64,000 nucleotides of DNA from Lachnospiraceae bacterium. GTDB lineage: Bacteria; Bacillota; Clostridia; Oscillospirales; Ruminococcaceae. A program made the position numbers and the translations under genes. The stretch spans positions 89,308 through 153,307 of the forward strand of contig JAMPFE010000001.1 of assembly GCA_023664705.1 (NCBI GenBank), in the 5' to 3' direction. Below are positions 1-8,161 of the stretch, one piece after another. The notes beneath the pieces were generated by a model that saw only the letters and a program-made list of their open reading frames with translations, was not told the origin of the DNA and made no database searches. Position 1 is the first letter of the stretch, and each line of letters begins with the position of its first letter.

Positions 1-65
1 GCGCTGCCGAAAAATTTCTCGGGGAGCGACCCGTTGTCAAGGCGGGGGAGTTTGCTGAGGTAAAC
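1..65 (+). repeat. Direct repeat: partial copy of the 5' part of the next gene
   Basis: Bases 1-65 match 186-250 at 64 of 65 positions; the one difference is a silent T/C at 55 versus 240. The second copy lies inside the gene at 158..565 and covers about codons 10-31. After base 65 the copies still resemble each other for about 16 bases, then diverge. The first copy is therefore the remnant of a tandem duplication of this gene's start, possibly with more upstream of the window. No complete gene can be assigned to it. Confidence 0.85.
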
Positions 66-157
66 CGAGAAAGCGCTTCCGCAACGAAGCCGTCTTTTTC
101 CCGTAAAACGCGGATAATCCGCAGAAATTGCCGTAAAATAATCGCGAGGTGAGGAAA

Positions 158-565
158 ATGTGCCTAACGGTGGTGGTCGGCGAAAGCGCTGCCGAAAAAT
201 TTCTCGGGGAGCGACCCGTTGTCAAGGCGGGGGAGTTTGCCGAGGTAAACTGCGAAAACGCCGCCGTGATAGCGGGCAGGGGAGCGGCGCTTGAAATAAA
301 GGCGGCGCTCGGCGTTATCGTGGACGGAGAGAGCTTTCGGCAGAGGATACCGCGCGGCATACAGCTGATAACCTGCGGGATAAGCCCCAAAAACACGGTT
401 TCGATAACGTCGCGCACGGTCGGCAGGCTCACGCTGTCGCTCAACCGCGGCATACGCACCGCCGCGGGTGTGTGTGAGCCGCTTGAGCAGCCCGTTGACG
501 TGCCCGAGGACGCGGACGAGTTCGACGTTATGGCGGCGTTCGCGGCGGGGCTTTTGACGGGTTAG
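158..565 (+). CDS. Conserved-looking hypothetical protein, 135 aa
   Basis: I do not recognise this protein. The ATG at 158 is preferred over the upstream in-frame GTG at 149 because GAGGT at 145-149 sits about 8 bases before it. The product has no signal peptide or membrane segment. It contains an ITCGISPKNT stretch near residue 71, a serine/threonine-rich strand region, and an acidic C-terminal part (PEDADEFDVMAAFAAG) typical of a small soluble alpha/beta protein. Part of its 5' end is duplicated at 1-65. The stop overlaps the convergent gene at 562..1113 by four bases. Function is unknown. Confidence 0.6.
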   Translation: MCLTVVVGESAAEKFLGERPVVKAGEFAEVNCENAAVIAGRGAALEIKAALGVIVDGESFRQRIPRGIQLITCGISPKNTVSITSRTVGRLTLSLNRGIRTAAGVCEPLEQPVDVPEDADEFDVMAAFAAGLLTG

Positions 566-1113
566 CTCTCGCTTCCGTCTCTGCGGCGGGTGACTATCAG
601 TACGACAACGTCGAATATCGCTTCGGCTATCAGCGATATTCCCGCGAACATCCAAAGCGCAACCGTGGAGGCGAACGGATTTGTTATGATGACCGCGGCG
701 CAGGCAATGGACACCAGCGCGCTTATCGCGCTAAGAAACCATTTGTTGACCTTCAGCCTTATCATGTCCACGGTCATCTGCACTTTCCCGAGACCCGCGA
801 CAAGTATCGCGACGCCGTACAAAAGCGCTATCACGGGGAACACGGCTATGAGCCAATTCGGGTCGATGACGCAAAAGCCGCCCCCGAGCAGCAAGATGAG
901 CCCCTGCATAAGCAGCCTTTGCCGCGCGGCTTCCGCCGCTTCGGTCCCGAAGTATCTTATTACGCTTATCAGACCGTTTACGAGAAGCGCGATCCCAACG
1001 AGCCTGATTATCCACGACGTAAATCCGACGGGGTTTATCAGCAGAAGCACCCCGATAACGAGCTCCGCGACGCATAAGATAACGGTGCCGCCGTTTTGTT
1101 TCAACAGTTTCAT
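562..1113 (-). CDS. HdeD/DUF308-family membrane protein
   Basis: A 183-residue, very hydrophobic protein with about six predicted membrane helices (roughly residues 9-27, 33-51, 67-84, 87-107, 122-142 and 150-172). It has short loops and a basic C-terminal tail (TRRRDGSES). The helix layout with repeated LLGGGF and AGISLIAEAIFD-type segments matches the HdeD/DUF308 family, named after the E. coli acid-resistance protein; its biochemical activity is unknown. It is transcribed divergently from the TetR gene at 1232, and its promoter overlaps that gene's promoter, so the regulator probably controls it. The family call is good; the function is not established. Confidence 0.75.
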   Translation of the reverse strand: MKLLKQNGGTVILCVAELVIGVLLLINPVGFTSWIIRLVGIALLVNGLISVIRYFGTEAAEAARQRLLMQGLILLLGGGFCVIDPNWLIAVFPVIALLYGVAILVAGLGKVQMTVDMIRLKVNKWFLSAISALVSIACAAVIITNPFASTVALWMFAGISLIAEAIFDVVVLIVTRRRDGSES

Positions 1114-1148
1114 AGATATGTCCTCCGAAGAATTTTTTGGAAAATCCC

Positions 1149-1177
1149 TTGACTTTCACTTGAAAATATTGTATCAT
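1149..1177 (+). promoter_or_regulatory. Sigma-A promoter of the TetR-family gene
   Basis: TTGACT at 1149-1154, a 17-base spacer, and TATCAT at 1172-1177, about 50 bases before the TetR-family start. It overlaps the oppositely directed promoter of the HdeD-like gene, so the two cannot be occupied independently. Confidence 0.6.
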
Positions 1178-1196
1178 ATATTCGGATATAAGTCAA
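1168..1196 (-). promoter_or_regulatory. Sigma-A promoter of the HdeD-like gene with putative operator
   Basis: On the minus strand TTGACT (1191-1196), a 17-base spacer and TACAAT (1168-1173). The spacer holds the imperfect palindrome TATATTCGGATATA (1177-1190), placed where a TetR dimer would block RNA polymerase. The operator assignment is inferred from position and symmetry. Confidence 0.6.
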
Positions 1197-1231
1197 TAGT
1201 TCCATAAAATACAGAACAAAGGAGCCGAAAA

Positions 1232-1783
1232 ATGTTTCACATCAAGAACGACAAGAGGTCGCAGAGGTCCGCGGCGCTGGTTGTCGGCGGCTTGAAAAAA
1301 TGCCTTGAGAGCAAGAAATTCGAGGACGTTACCGTTACGGATATTCAAAAGGCGTCCACCGTCGGACGGGCGACGTTCTACAGGCTGTTCGACCGCACCG
1401 AGGACGTGCTTGCGTACTGCTGCGACGCGGGAGTGCGGCGGATCATAAGCGAACTGCTTAAAAGCGGGAACCCCACGATGAAGCAGCTGCACGAATATAT
1501 GATCGAGTATTCGGGCATATATGAGCTTATTATGGCGAGCCGACGGGAGCATATTTTGTACAACTGCCTCTATAAATACAAAAGCGAGATCGGCGCTATA
1601 ATGAAAACCGACCCGAGCGACGATAATATTTATTTCACGAGCATACTTACGGGCATTGCCATAAGCGTTGTGGGGGCTTGGATAAACAACGGCAGAAAAG
1701 AGACTGCCGACGAGCTGAATGAGTACATTTACGGCACGCTGGGGCAGCTCTGCAGCATGTACGAAAGCGCGAAAACCGTTTGA
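1232..1783 (+). CDS. TetR/AcrR-family transcriptional regulator
   Basis: 183 residues, close to the usual TetR length. The N-terminal DNA-binding domain is clear: the helix-turn-helix covers about residues 33-54 (VTVTDIQKASTVGRATFYRLF), the typical TetR pattern of T-x-DI-x-x-A-x-V-x-x-x-T-FY-x-x-F. The remainder is an all-helical ligand/dimer domain without recognisable specificity. An AAAGGAG ribosome site precedes the ATG. It probably represses itself and the divergent HdeD-like gene through the palindrome at 1177-1190. The inducer is unknown. A hairpin terminator follows the gene. Confidence 0.88.
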   Translation: MFHIKNDKRSQRSAALVVGGLKKCLESKKFEDVTVTDIQKASTVGRATFYRLFDRTEDVLAYCCDAGVRRIISELLKSGNPTMKQLHEYMIEYSGIYELIMASRREHILYNCLYKYKSEIGAIMKTDPSDDNIYFTSILTGIAISVVGAWINNGRKETADELNEYIYGTLGQLCSMYESAKTV

Positions 1784-1805
1784 CGGGTATATCTTTGCGA
1801 AAATT

Positions 1806-1831
1806 CGCCCCCGAGCTTTCGGGGGCGTTTT
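1806..1831. terminator. Bidirectional intrinsic terminator between the TetR gene and trpA
   Basis: Stem CGCCCCCGA/TCGGGGGCG (1806-1827) with a four-base loop. It is followed by TTTT on the plus strand and by AATTTT on the minus strand, so it can end both the TetR transcript and the convergent trp operon. Confidence 0.85.
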
Positions 1832-1852
1832 GTTGGGAGCGTCTAAGACTTT

Positions 1853-2626
1853 TCAATGCACGGCGTCGGTCATGGACTTGACGTATTTGTATATCTCGTC
1901 CGCGGCGTTCTCGCCGTGTTTTTCGATCAACCGCACTATCGCGGAGCCGACTATAACGCCGTCCGCGAGCGCGGACATCTTCTTCGCCTGCTCGGGCGTG
2001 GAGATGCCGAAGCCGATAGCCGCAGGGACGTGAGCGTATTTTTTAACGCTTTCCATTATGGACGCGAGGTCGGTCTTTATCTCGCTGCGAACGCCCGTTA
2101 CTCCAAGCGAGCTTACGATGTACAGAAAGCCCTCGGCGCTCTCCGCTATGGACTTTATGCGCTCCTCGGAGGTCGGCGCTATCATCGAGATTATGGATAT
2201 GCCGTGCGACTTGGCGGCTTCGTCCGCTTCGCGCTTTTCCTCGAACGGCATATCGGGGCAGATGAGCCCGTCAACGCCTATCTCGGCGCACTTGCCGAAA
2301 AAGCGGTCGTAGCCGTACTTGAACACGGGGTTGAGGTAGGTCATGAACACGAGCGGAATGTCGGTCTCTTTGCGAACCCTTGCGGCAAGCTCGAAAGCCT
2401 TGTCGGTGGTCATTCCCGCAGCGAGCGCGCGGACGTCCGCGTTCTGGATGACGGGTCCCTCCGCTATCGGGTCGGAGAACGGTATGCCTATCTCCACCAA
2501 GTCCGCGCCCGCCTTTATCATTGCCGTTATGTTGTCGAAAGAGCTTTCGTAGGTCGGGTCGCCCGCCGTAAGAAAGCCGATGAAAGCTTTTTTGTTCTCG
2601 AAAGCCTTTGAAATTCTGTTATTCAT
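1853..2626 (-). CDS. trpA: Tryptophan synthase alpha subunit
   Basis: 257 residues, a full-length TIM barrel. It cleaves indole-3-glycerol phosphate to indole and glyceraldehyde 3-phosphate; indole is channelled to TrpB. Catalytic residues are visible: Glu45 in LVEIGIPFSDP and Asp52 just after it. Phosphate-binding glycines appear in GVTGVR and in the C-terminal GFGIS and VIVGSAIV segments. It is the last gene of the minus-strand trp operon. Its ATG (2624-2626) lies upstream of the trpB stop (2619-2621), an eight-base overlap that implies translational coupling and equal production of the two subunits. Confidence 0.97.
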   Translation of the reverse strand: MNNRISKAFENKKAFIGFLTAGDPTYESSFDNITAMIKAGADLVEIGIPFSDPIAEGPVIQNADVRALAAGMTTDKAFELAARVRKETDIPLVFMTYLNPVFKYGYDRFFGKCAEIGVDGLICPDMPFEEKREADEAAKSHGISIISMIAPTSEERIKSIAESAEGFLYIVSSLGVTGVRSEIKTDLASIMESVKKYAHVPAAIGFGISTPEQAKKMSALADGVIVGSAIVRLIEKHGENAADEIYKYVKSMTDAVH

Positions 2627-3812
2627 GCAGATCTATCCCCCTATATCTCGCGATAGCCGCGACGTCCTTGTCTCCGCGCCCCGACAGGCAGCAGATCACT
2701 ATATCGTCCTTGCTCATTTTCGGAGCTATCTTCATCAGGTGCGCTACCGCGTGAGCGCTCTCTATTGCGCTGATTATACCCTCCGTTTTCGCGATGTACT
2801 CGAAGGCGTTCACTGCCTCGTCGTCCGTTACGGGGACGTATTCCGCGCGCCCTATCTCGTGAAGATGAGCGTGCTCGGGTCCTATGCCGGGGTAATCGAG
2901 CCCTGCCGAAATGGAGTATACGGGCGCTATCTGACCGTATTCGTTCTGGCAGAACAGGGACTTCATTCCGTGGAAGATGCCGAGAGAGCCCGTCGCTATG
3001 GTCGCCGCGGTCTCGCCCGTGTCAACTCCGCGCCCCGCCGCCTCGCAGCCTATCAGGCGGACTTCCTTGTCGTTGATGAAATTGTAAAACATTCCCATGG
3101 CATTGGAGCCGCCGCCCACGCACGCCATGACCGCCGTCGGCAGCCTGCCCTCGAGCTCGAGTATCTGCGCGCGCGCCTCCTTGGAGATGACGCTCTGGAA
3201 GTCGCGGACTATCATCGGGAACGGGTGGGGTCCCATTACCGAGCCGAGCACGTACAGCGTGTCGTCGACGCGCGTCGTCCAGTCGCGCATTGCCTCGTTT
3301 ACCGCGTCCTTGAGGGTCATGGTGCCCGTGGTGACGGGGTTTACCTTTGCGCCGAGAAGCTCCATTCGGTAGACGTTCAGCGCTTGGCGGACGGTGTCCT
3401 CCTTGCCCATGAATATCTCGCACTCCAAGCCCATGAGAGCCGCCGCCGTTGCCGCCGCGACGCCGTGCTGTCCCGCGCCCGTTTCGGCGATTATGCGCGT
3501 TTTGCCCATTTTCTTCGCGAGCAGGCACTGCCCGAGAACGTTGTTTATCTTGTGCGAGCCCGTGTGGTTCAGGTCCTCGCGCTTGAAGTAAATTTTCGCG
3601 CCGCCGAGGTCTTTGGTCATTTTCTCCGCGTAGTACAGCAGAGAGGGTCTGCCCGCGTACTCGCGGTTGAGCTTGTCGAGCTCCGCGATGAAGTCGGGAT
3701 CCTTGGAGTAATGCTCGTAGGCTTCCTCCAGCTTGTGAATTTCGTTCATCAGCGTTTCGGGGATGTACTGCCCGCCGAAATCGCCGTAACGTCCTTTGGT
3801 TTCGTTTGCCAT
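2619..3812 (-). CDS. trpB: Tryptophan synthase beta subunit
   Basis: 397 residues from the ATG at 3812, chosen because AAGGAG sits seven bases upstream and the product begins MANETKGRYGDFGG as in the family. A longer reading frame reaches 3863 but would overlap the upstream gene. This PLP enzyme condenses indole and serine to tryptophan. Lys88 in GSHKINN is the Schiff-base lysine, Glu110 in ETGAGQHG the catalytic acid, and VGGGSNAMG the PLP phosphate loop. The length and motifs are those of TrpB1, the form that partners with TrpA. It overlaps trpA by eight bases. Confidence 0.97.
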   Translation of the reverse strand: MANETKGRYGDFGGQYIPETLMNEIHKLEEAYEHYSKDPDFIAELDKLNREYAGRPSLLYYAEKMTKDLGGAKIYFKREDLNHTGSHKINNVLGQCLLAKKMGKTRIIAETGAGQHGVAAATAAALMGLECEIFMGKEDTVRQALNVYRMELLGAKVNPVTTGTMTLKDAVNEAMRDWTTRVDDTLYVLGSVMGPHPFPMIVRDFQSVISKEARAQILELEGRLPTAVMACVGGGSNAMGMFYNFINDKEVRLIGCEAAGRGVDTGETAATIATGSLGIFHGMKSLFCQNEYGQIAPVYSISAGLDYPGIGPEHAHLHEIGRAEYVPVTDDEAVNAFEYIAKTEGIISAIESAHAVAHLMKIAPKMSKDDIVICCLSGRGDKDVAAIARYRGIDLHE

Positions 3813-3828
3813 TTTTCGGCTCCTTTCC

Positions 3829-4125
3829 TTAATTGCCTTGCGTGTTGTTTTTATTAAATTCATGCGTTTCCGCTTCGATGAAGCTTGATATCATCGTGCG
3901 GTAGAGAGCTTCGACCGTATCCGCGTCCGCACCGTATCTTTCGGCGCTCTCGCGAGCCTTTCGGACAACGGCTTCCACGCGTTCGGGGGCTTTTACGCCG
4001 TCGGCGCTTTTCTTGAATTTCGCCGCCTGTTTAACATAGTCCGTTCTTTCGACGATGAGTTTTATTATCTCGTCGTCTATCCTGTCAATGTTTGAGCGGA
4101 TCTCCTCTAAGCTTTTGCAGTTCAT
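3829..4125 (-). CDS. Chorismate mutase, AroQ class
   Basis: A 98-residue, single-domain, all-helical protein. The pattern LEEIRSNIDRIDDEIIKLIVERTDYVKQAAKFK is the first long helix of AroQ mutases, with the substrate-binding Arg near residue 10 and the R..Y..AAKFK residues. It converts chorismate to prephenate, the first step to Phe and Tyr. It lies within the trp operon, 16 bases before trpB, so the competing branch from chorismate is transcribed under Trp T-box control, which is unusual. There is no fused prephenate dehydratase or dehydrogenase. Confidence 0.88.
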   Translation of the reverse strand: MNCKSLEEIRSNIDRIDDEIIKLIVERTDYVKQAAKFKKSADGVKAPERVEAVVRKARESAERYGADADTVEALYRTMISSFIEAETHEFNKNNTQGN

Positions 4126-4177
4126 AGTCCGTCCTTTCGTATGGTTTGCCGTTTTTTGGTTTCTTTCATTCGTTTGT

Positions 4178-5236
4178 TCAGCCGATCTGCTCCTCGAAAA
4201 AGCTCTTGATCTGCCCTAAAAGCTCTTCGTTCGGCGTGTTGACAAGCTCCCTGTCGGAGGCAGCGTAAAACTCCGCGCGGACGTCGTCGGGTATCTCGCC
4301 GCCGTATCGGTCGTAGACCGCTCGGTAGTTTTCGTTGAGCTTGTCAATATATTCCAGCGCTTCCTTTGTGTAGAACATATTGTTGTGTCCCGCGCCGTCA
4401 AGTGTGAGATATTGCGCGTTCGGGTCGGTGATTTTTTCCTTTTCGGAGATTATGCTCGACTTGCCGTAGCCGATAGTGCCGTCCTCGGTGCCGTGAATTA
4501 TCAGCACGGGAGCGTTCGACTTGTTTATGCCGCCGACTGCCGAAAGCGAGGAATACTGCTCGAAAAGCGCCTTGTTGTAAGTCCAGATGAACGGGTACAT
4601 TGCGTAGCGGAAGCCGCCCATCATGCCCTCCGTCCACTCGAGTATCATCTCTATCGGCTCGTTGTAGCCGGAAATGCTCGCGGCGCCTTTGACGTCGTGG
4701 TCGAAGCTCAGCGCCGCCGTTACCGCGTAGCCGCCCCAGCTGTGTCCCATGAGGAACGTCGGCAGCGCGTTCAGGCGCTCGTCGCTCTCGGCGAAGGTCA
4801 GCGCCGCGTCAAGGTCGAGCGCCGACTGCGGCAGTCCGCGCGTGCCGCTGCCCCCGCTGTGACCGCTGCCCGTCGCGTCGTAGGCGAACACCCGCCAGCC
4901 GTTGTCGACGAACCACAGCAGCTCCTTCATATATTCCTCGTGACCGCTGCCGATGCCGTGCGCGAAGACCAGCAGGGCTTTGTCGTTCTCCGAGCCGTAG
5001 ATAAAGCCCTTGAGCGTGTTTTTGCCCGACTTGAACTCGACCTCGGTGCGCGGATAGTCGGCTCGGTAGTGTTCGTAATAATAGTCGACGATGAACCGCG
5101 GGTCGGAATAGTCGCCGCGCGAGAAATTGTCAGCCATCATCACCGACGTGACGGTCATTCCCGCCGCGAAAACGACGGCGAGCAGCGCCAGGATTATCAG
5201 CGCGATTTTCAGAGGGCGTTTTTTCTTTTTATTCAT
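4178..5236 (-). CDS. Membrane-anchored alpha/beta hydrolase
   Basis: 352 residues. A lysine-rich start (MNKKKKRPLK) and one membrane helix (about 11-30) anchor an extracytoplasmic alpha/beta-hydrolase domain. The nucleophile elbow is GHSWGG with Ser166; the oxyanion segment is AHGIG (92-96). The acid is probably Asp252 (HGTEDGT) and the base His284 (GAGHNNMF). The fold resembles serine aminopeptidase S33/monoglyceride-lipase-like proteins, but the substrate cannot be read from sequence. It is inside the trp operon and overlaps the upstream phosphoesterase gene by eight bases, so it is cotranscribed and probably coupled. No direct role in Trp synthesis is apparent. Confidence 0.8.
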   Translation of the reverse strand: MNKKKKRPLKIALIILALLAVVFAAGMTVTSVMMADNFSRGDYSDPRFIVDYYYEHYRADYPRTEVEFKSGKNTLKGFIYGSENDKALLVFAHGIGSGHEEYMKELLWFVDNGWRVFAYDATGSGHSGGSGTRGLPQSALDLDAALTFAESDERLNALPTFLMGHSWGGYAVTAALSFDHDVKGAASISGYNEPIEMILEWTEGMMGGFRYAMYPFIWTYNKALFEQYSSLSAVGGINKSNAPVLIIHGTEDGTIGYGKSSIISEKEKITDPNAQYLTLDGAGHNNMFYTKEALEYIDKLNENYRAVYDRYGGEIPDDVRAEFYAASDRELVNTPNEELLGQIKSFFEEQIG

Positions 5237-5762
5237 GGGGTTTCCTTTCGCCGTAAAAATTTATTATCTGTGAAAGCGTTCTTGGGGTGAAGCCTATGCA
5301 ATCCGCGCCGACGTTGTAGTTGTTCGGCAAGACTTTCATTATCTTGCACGCGTCGTTGTCGCGGTTGTGAATATGACCGAACAGGTGAATGGCGTTTCGG
5401 TAATATCCCGGCCATTCGGCGTGCGGATAATGCGACATAAACACCCGCCGCCCCTCGTCGGCGATAGTTTTTGTTTCGTCGACGCTTTCAAAAAATTGCC
5501 GACAGCTTTGGTTTTTGATATATGAATCGTGATTGCCTTTGATAAGGTGCAGACGTCCCGTAAGCTGTTCAAGATAAATTTTCGGGTCGGGAGCCTTGTA
5601 TATCAAATCGCCGAGAATGTATACCTCGTCATCGGGGCGGACAACTGCCCGCCAGTTGGCGATAAGCGTTCTGTCCATTTCCTCGAGCGAGGAGAACGGA
5701 CGTTCGCTGTAGGTGATAACCTTTTCGTGACCCAAGTGCAGGTCGGATATATAATAGATCAT
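5229..5762 (-). CDS. Small calcineurin-like metallophosphoesterase
   Basis: 177 residues from the ATG at 5762, which overlaps the trpF stop as ATGA. All metal-ligand motifs of the metallophosphoesterase family are present: DLH (Asp7, His9), GD (Asp52), GNHD (77-80), SHYPH (His111) and GHIH (129-132). It resembles the small YfcE/MJ0936-like group and stand-alone domains annotated as phosphoesterase or hydrolase; the substrate is unknown. The longer reading frame beginning at 6119 runs antisense within trpF and is not used. Tight coupling to trpF on one side and to the hydrolase gene on the other places it in the trp operon. Confidence 0.85.
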   Translation of the reverse strand: MIYYISDLHLGHEKVITYSERPFSSLEEMDRTLIANWRAVVRPDDEVYILGDLIYKAPDPKIYLEQLTGRLHLIKGNHDSYIKNQSCRQFFESVDETKTIADEGRRVFMSHYPHAEWPGYYRNAIHLFGHIHNRDNDACKIMKVLPNNYNVGADCIGFTPRTLSQIINFYGERKPHE

Positions 5763-6367
5763 TTGCGCGCCTCCCTTACCGCCGCGAGTATCTTTTCGCG
5801 GTCCTTGAGCTTGTTTGTTTCGACGCCGCTCGACAGGTCGACCGCGTAAGGGCGCACCTCGCGGACTGCTTGGGCGAGGTTTTCGGGGGTGAGCCCGCCC
5901 GCCAGAAAGAACGGAACGCGTATCTTGCCGGGGTCTATCAGCGAGTGGTCGAAGAGTCTGCCGCTGCCCGTGCCGCTGTCGAGCAGCAGATAATCCGCGC
6001 CGAGCCGCTGCGCGTTTTCGATGTCGGCGGCGCTCGTCACCTTGACAGCCTTGATTATCGGTACGCCCGTAAGCTCGCGGAGCTTCGCGATGTAGTCCGC
6101 GTCCTCGTTTCCGTGGCATTGCAGGATGTCGGCGGCGCCGCTTTTTGCAAACTCCGCGAGCTGCCCGACGGGAGCGTTGACCGAGACGGCGACGGACTTT
6201 ATCTCGGGCGAGAGCCGCGATTTCAGCCGCAGAGCCGTTTCGAGGTCGATGTTGCGGTGGCTTTTCGGGAACATGACGATGAAGCCGACGTAGTCGGGCA
6301 TTGCCTCGTTGACGTAATCGATGTCGCAGTCGCGGAACATGCCGCAGAGCTTGATTTTCGCGCTCAT
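5759..6367 (-). CDS. trpF: Phosphoribosylanthranilate isomerase
   Basis: 202 residues, a TIM barrel that performs the Amadori rearrangement of phosphoribosylanthranilate to CdRP. The catalytic cysteine is Cys8 in KLCGM (the family consensus is KICG) and the general acid is Asp130 in LLLDSGTG. FLAGGLTPEN and VDLSSGVE are the phosphate-binding loops. The start at 6367 overlaps the trpC stop at 6364. The following gene starts on its stop codon. A complete, normal-length enzyme. Confidence 0.95.
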   Translation of the reverse strand: MSAKIKLCGMFRDCDIDYVNEAMPDYVGFIVMFPKSHRNIDLETALRLKSRLSPEIKSVAVSVNAPVGQLAEFAKSGAADILQCHGNEDADYIAKLRELTGVPIIKAVKVTSAADIENAQRLGADYLLLDSGTGSGRLFDHSLIDPGKIRVPFFLAGGLTPENLAQAVREVRPYAVDLSSGVETNKLKDREKILAAVREARK

Positions 6368-7146
6368 TTCGCGCCCCTCAGCTCGTCGAGCTTGGCTTTC
6401 TTGTCGGGAGCGCGCATGAGCGTTTCGCCGATGAGAGCCGCGTTCGCGCCGATTTTCCGCAGCCCGTCAACATCCGCGGCGGTCCGTATGCCGCTCTCGG
6501 ACACGAAGATCCTGTCGGGCGGGACTAAGCCGCGCAGGTGAGCGGAGTTGCCCGTGTCGACGGAAAACGTTTTCAGGTCGCGGTTGTTGACGCCGATTAT
6601 CTTCGCGCCGATTTTGACGGCGGTCTCGATCTCCGCTTCGTCGTGAGCCTCGACCAGCGCCGACAGCCCGAGAGCGTGCGCGAGCTCCAGATACTCGCGG
6701 AGCTGCTGTTCACTTAAAATCGAGCAGATGAGCAGCACTGCCGACGCGCCGAGTATCTTCGCCTCGTATATCATGTAATCGTTTACTGTGAAGTCCTTGC
6801 GCAGCACGGGAATTTGCACATTTTGTGTAATTTCGTGCAGATAAGCGTCGCTGCCCTTGAACCAGAACGGCTCCGTAAGGCAGGATATCGCCGCCGCGCC
6901 CGCCGCCTCGTAGTCCCGCGCGATTTGCAGATAGGGGAAATCCTCCGCGATAACGCCCTTTGAGGGCGAGGCTTTTTTTACCTCGCAGATAAATGAAATG
7001 TCGCTTGCCGATAATGCCCTCTCGAACGGGAAATCGCCCGCGCGCGGCATGCTCTCCGCCTTGGAGCGCACCTCCGACAGCGGTATCTCCTTTGCTTTTT
7101 CGGCAATGCGCTCCCGCGTTTTTGCCGCAATTTCGTCTAAAATCAT
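6364..7146 (-). CDS. trpC: Indole-3-glycerol phosphate synthase
   Basis: 260 residues from the ATG at 7146, chosen because GGAG lies about eight bases upstream and the product then begins MILDEIAAKTRERI, as in the family; the frame could extend to 7173 into trpD. It converts CdRP to indole-3-glycerol phosphate. Signature residues include EVKKASPSKG, VLRKDF (catalytic Lys), LVEAHDE, GVNNRDLKTF and VSESGI. It is monofunctional, since trpF is separate. It follows trpD by four bases. Confidence 0.95.
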   Translation of the reverse strand: MILDEIAAKTRERIAEKAKEIPLSEVRSKAESMPRAGDFPFERALSASDISFICEVKKASPSKGVIAEDFPYLQIARDYEAAGAAAISCLTEPFWFKGSDAYLHEITQNVQIPVLRKDFTVNDYMIYEAKILGASAVLLICSILSEQQLREYLELAHALGLSALVEAHDEAEIETAVKIGAKIIGVNNRDLKTFSVDTGNSAHLRGLVPPDRIFVSESGIRTAADVDGLRKIGANAALIGETLMRAPDKKAKLDELRGAK

Positions 7147-7150
7147 AGTC

Positions 7151-8161
7151 TCACTCCAAGCCCTGCGATACACTTACATATTTTTCCAGCGTTTTCATTG
7201 CCGCGCCGCTGTCGATAGTCTCGGCGGCGAGCTTTATGCCGTCCTCAATGGGTATACCTTTATAAATATGCAGCGCCGCGCCCGCGTTCAGCAGCACGGA
7301 CGTGCGCCCCGCGCCCTGTTCGCCCGAGAGTATCCTCCGCGCTATCTCCGCGTTGAGAGCGGGCTCGCCGCCCTTCAGCTCCCCGATGTCGTGACGCTGC
7401 AAGCCGAACTGTTCGGGGGTGATCTCGTACTCGGTGAGCTTGCCGTCCTCGAACTCGACGACGCTCGTGGGCGCGCCGACGGATATCTCATCGAGCTTAT
7501 CCTGCCCGTAGACCGCCATGCCGCGCTTTACGCCGAGCTTCATCAGCGCGTTCGTCATGGGCTTGAGCAGCTCGGGCTTGTAAACTCCCAATAATTGTAA
7601 ATTCGCGTGAGCGGGGTTGGTGAGCGGCCCGAGGATGTTGAACACGGTCGGGATGCCGATGTCCTTGCGGACGGGACCGACGTACTTCATCGCGCTGTGG
7701 TATTTCTGCGCGAACATAAAGCACATTCCCACCTCGTCGAGCAGCTTTGCGCAGCCCTCGGGCGACACGGAGATGTTGACGCCGAGCGCCTCGAGGCAGT
7801 CCGCGGCGCCGCATTTCGACGAGGCGGCGCGGTTGCCGTGCTTGGCGATTTTCGCGCCCGCCGCCGCGCAGACTATCCCCGACATCGTGGAGACGTTTAT
7901 CGACTGCGCGCCGTCGCCGCCCGTGCCGACTATCTCCATGACGTCGCCGTCATAGCTTACGCGCGTCGCGCAGTCGCGCATTACGTAGGCGCACGCGGAT
8001 ATCTCGTCGGCGGTCTCGCCCTTGATGTGCAGCGCCGTGAGGAACGAGGCGGTCTGCGCGGGCGTTGTCGCGCTCGTCATTATCTCGCGGGTGACCTCCT
8101 CCGCTTCGGAATAGGTCAGATTTTCGCCGTTTGTTGCCTTAACTATCGCATCTTTGATCAT
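7151..8161 (-). CDS. trpD: Anthranilate phosphoribosyltransferase
   Basis: 336 residues from the ATG at 8161 (GGAGGT nine bases upstream); an in-frame ATG at 8200 would add 13 non-family residues. It transfers phosphoribose from PRPP to anthranilate. The glycine-rich PRPP/Mg site GTGGDGAQSINVSTMSG and the KHGNRAASSKCGAADCLEALG segment are intact. It is a stand-alone enzyme, not fused to TrpG. A 183-base gap separates it from trpG, the only large gap in the operon. Confidence 0.96.
   Translation of the reverse strand: MIKDAIVKATNGENLTYSEAEEVTREIMTSATTPAQTASFLTALHIKGETADEISACAYVMRDCATRVSYDGDVMEIVGTGGDGAQSINVSTMSGIVCAAAGAKIAKHGNRAASSKCGAADCLEALGVNISVSPEGCAKLLDEVGMCFMFAQKYHSAMKYVGPVRKDIGIPTVFNILGPLTNPAHANLQLLGVYKPELLKPMTNALMKLGVKRGMAVYGQDKLDEISVGAPTSVVEFEDGKLTEYEITPEQFGLQRHDIGELKGGEPALNAEIARRILSGEQGAGRTSVLLNAGAALHIYKGIPIEDGIKLAAETIDSGAAMKTLEKYVSVSQGLE

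Noticed and set aside
66..148. Resemblance of this stretch (CCGTAAAA, ATCGCGAGGTGAGG) to the 50-bp array unit at 39.4 kb
   Set aside because: Only short blocks match and their order and spacing differ; could be chance in A/G-rich sequence.
2580..3857. 425-codon open frame antisense to trpB
   Set aside because: Shadow frame; trpB on the other strand has all catalytic motifs.
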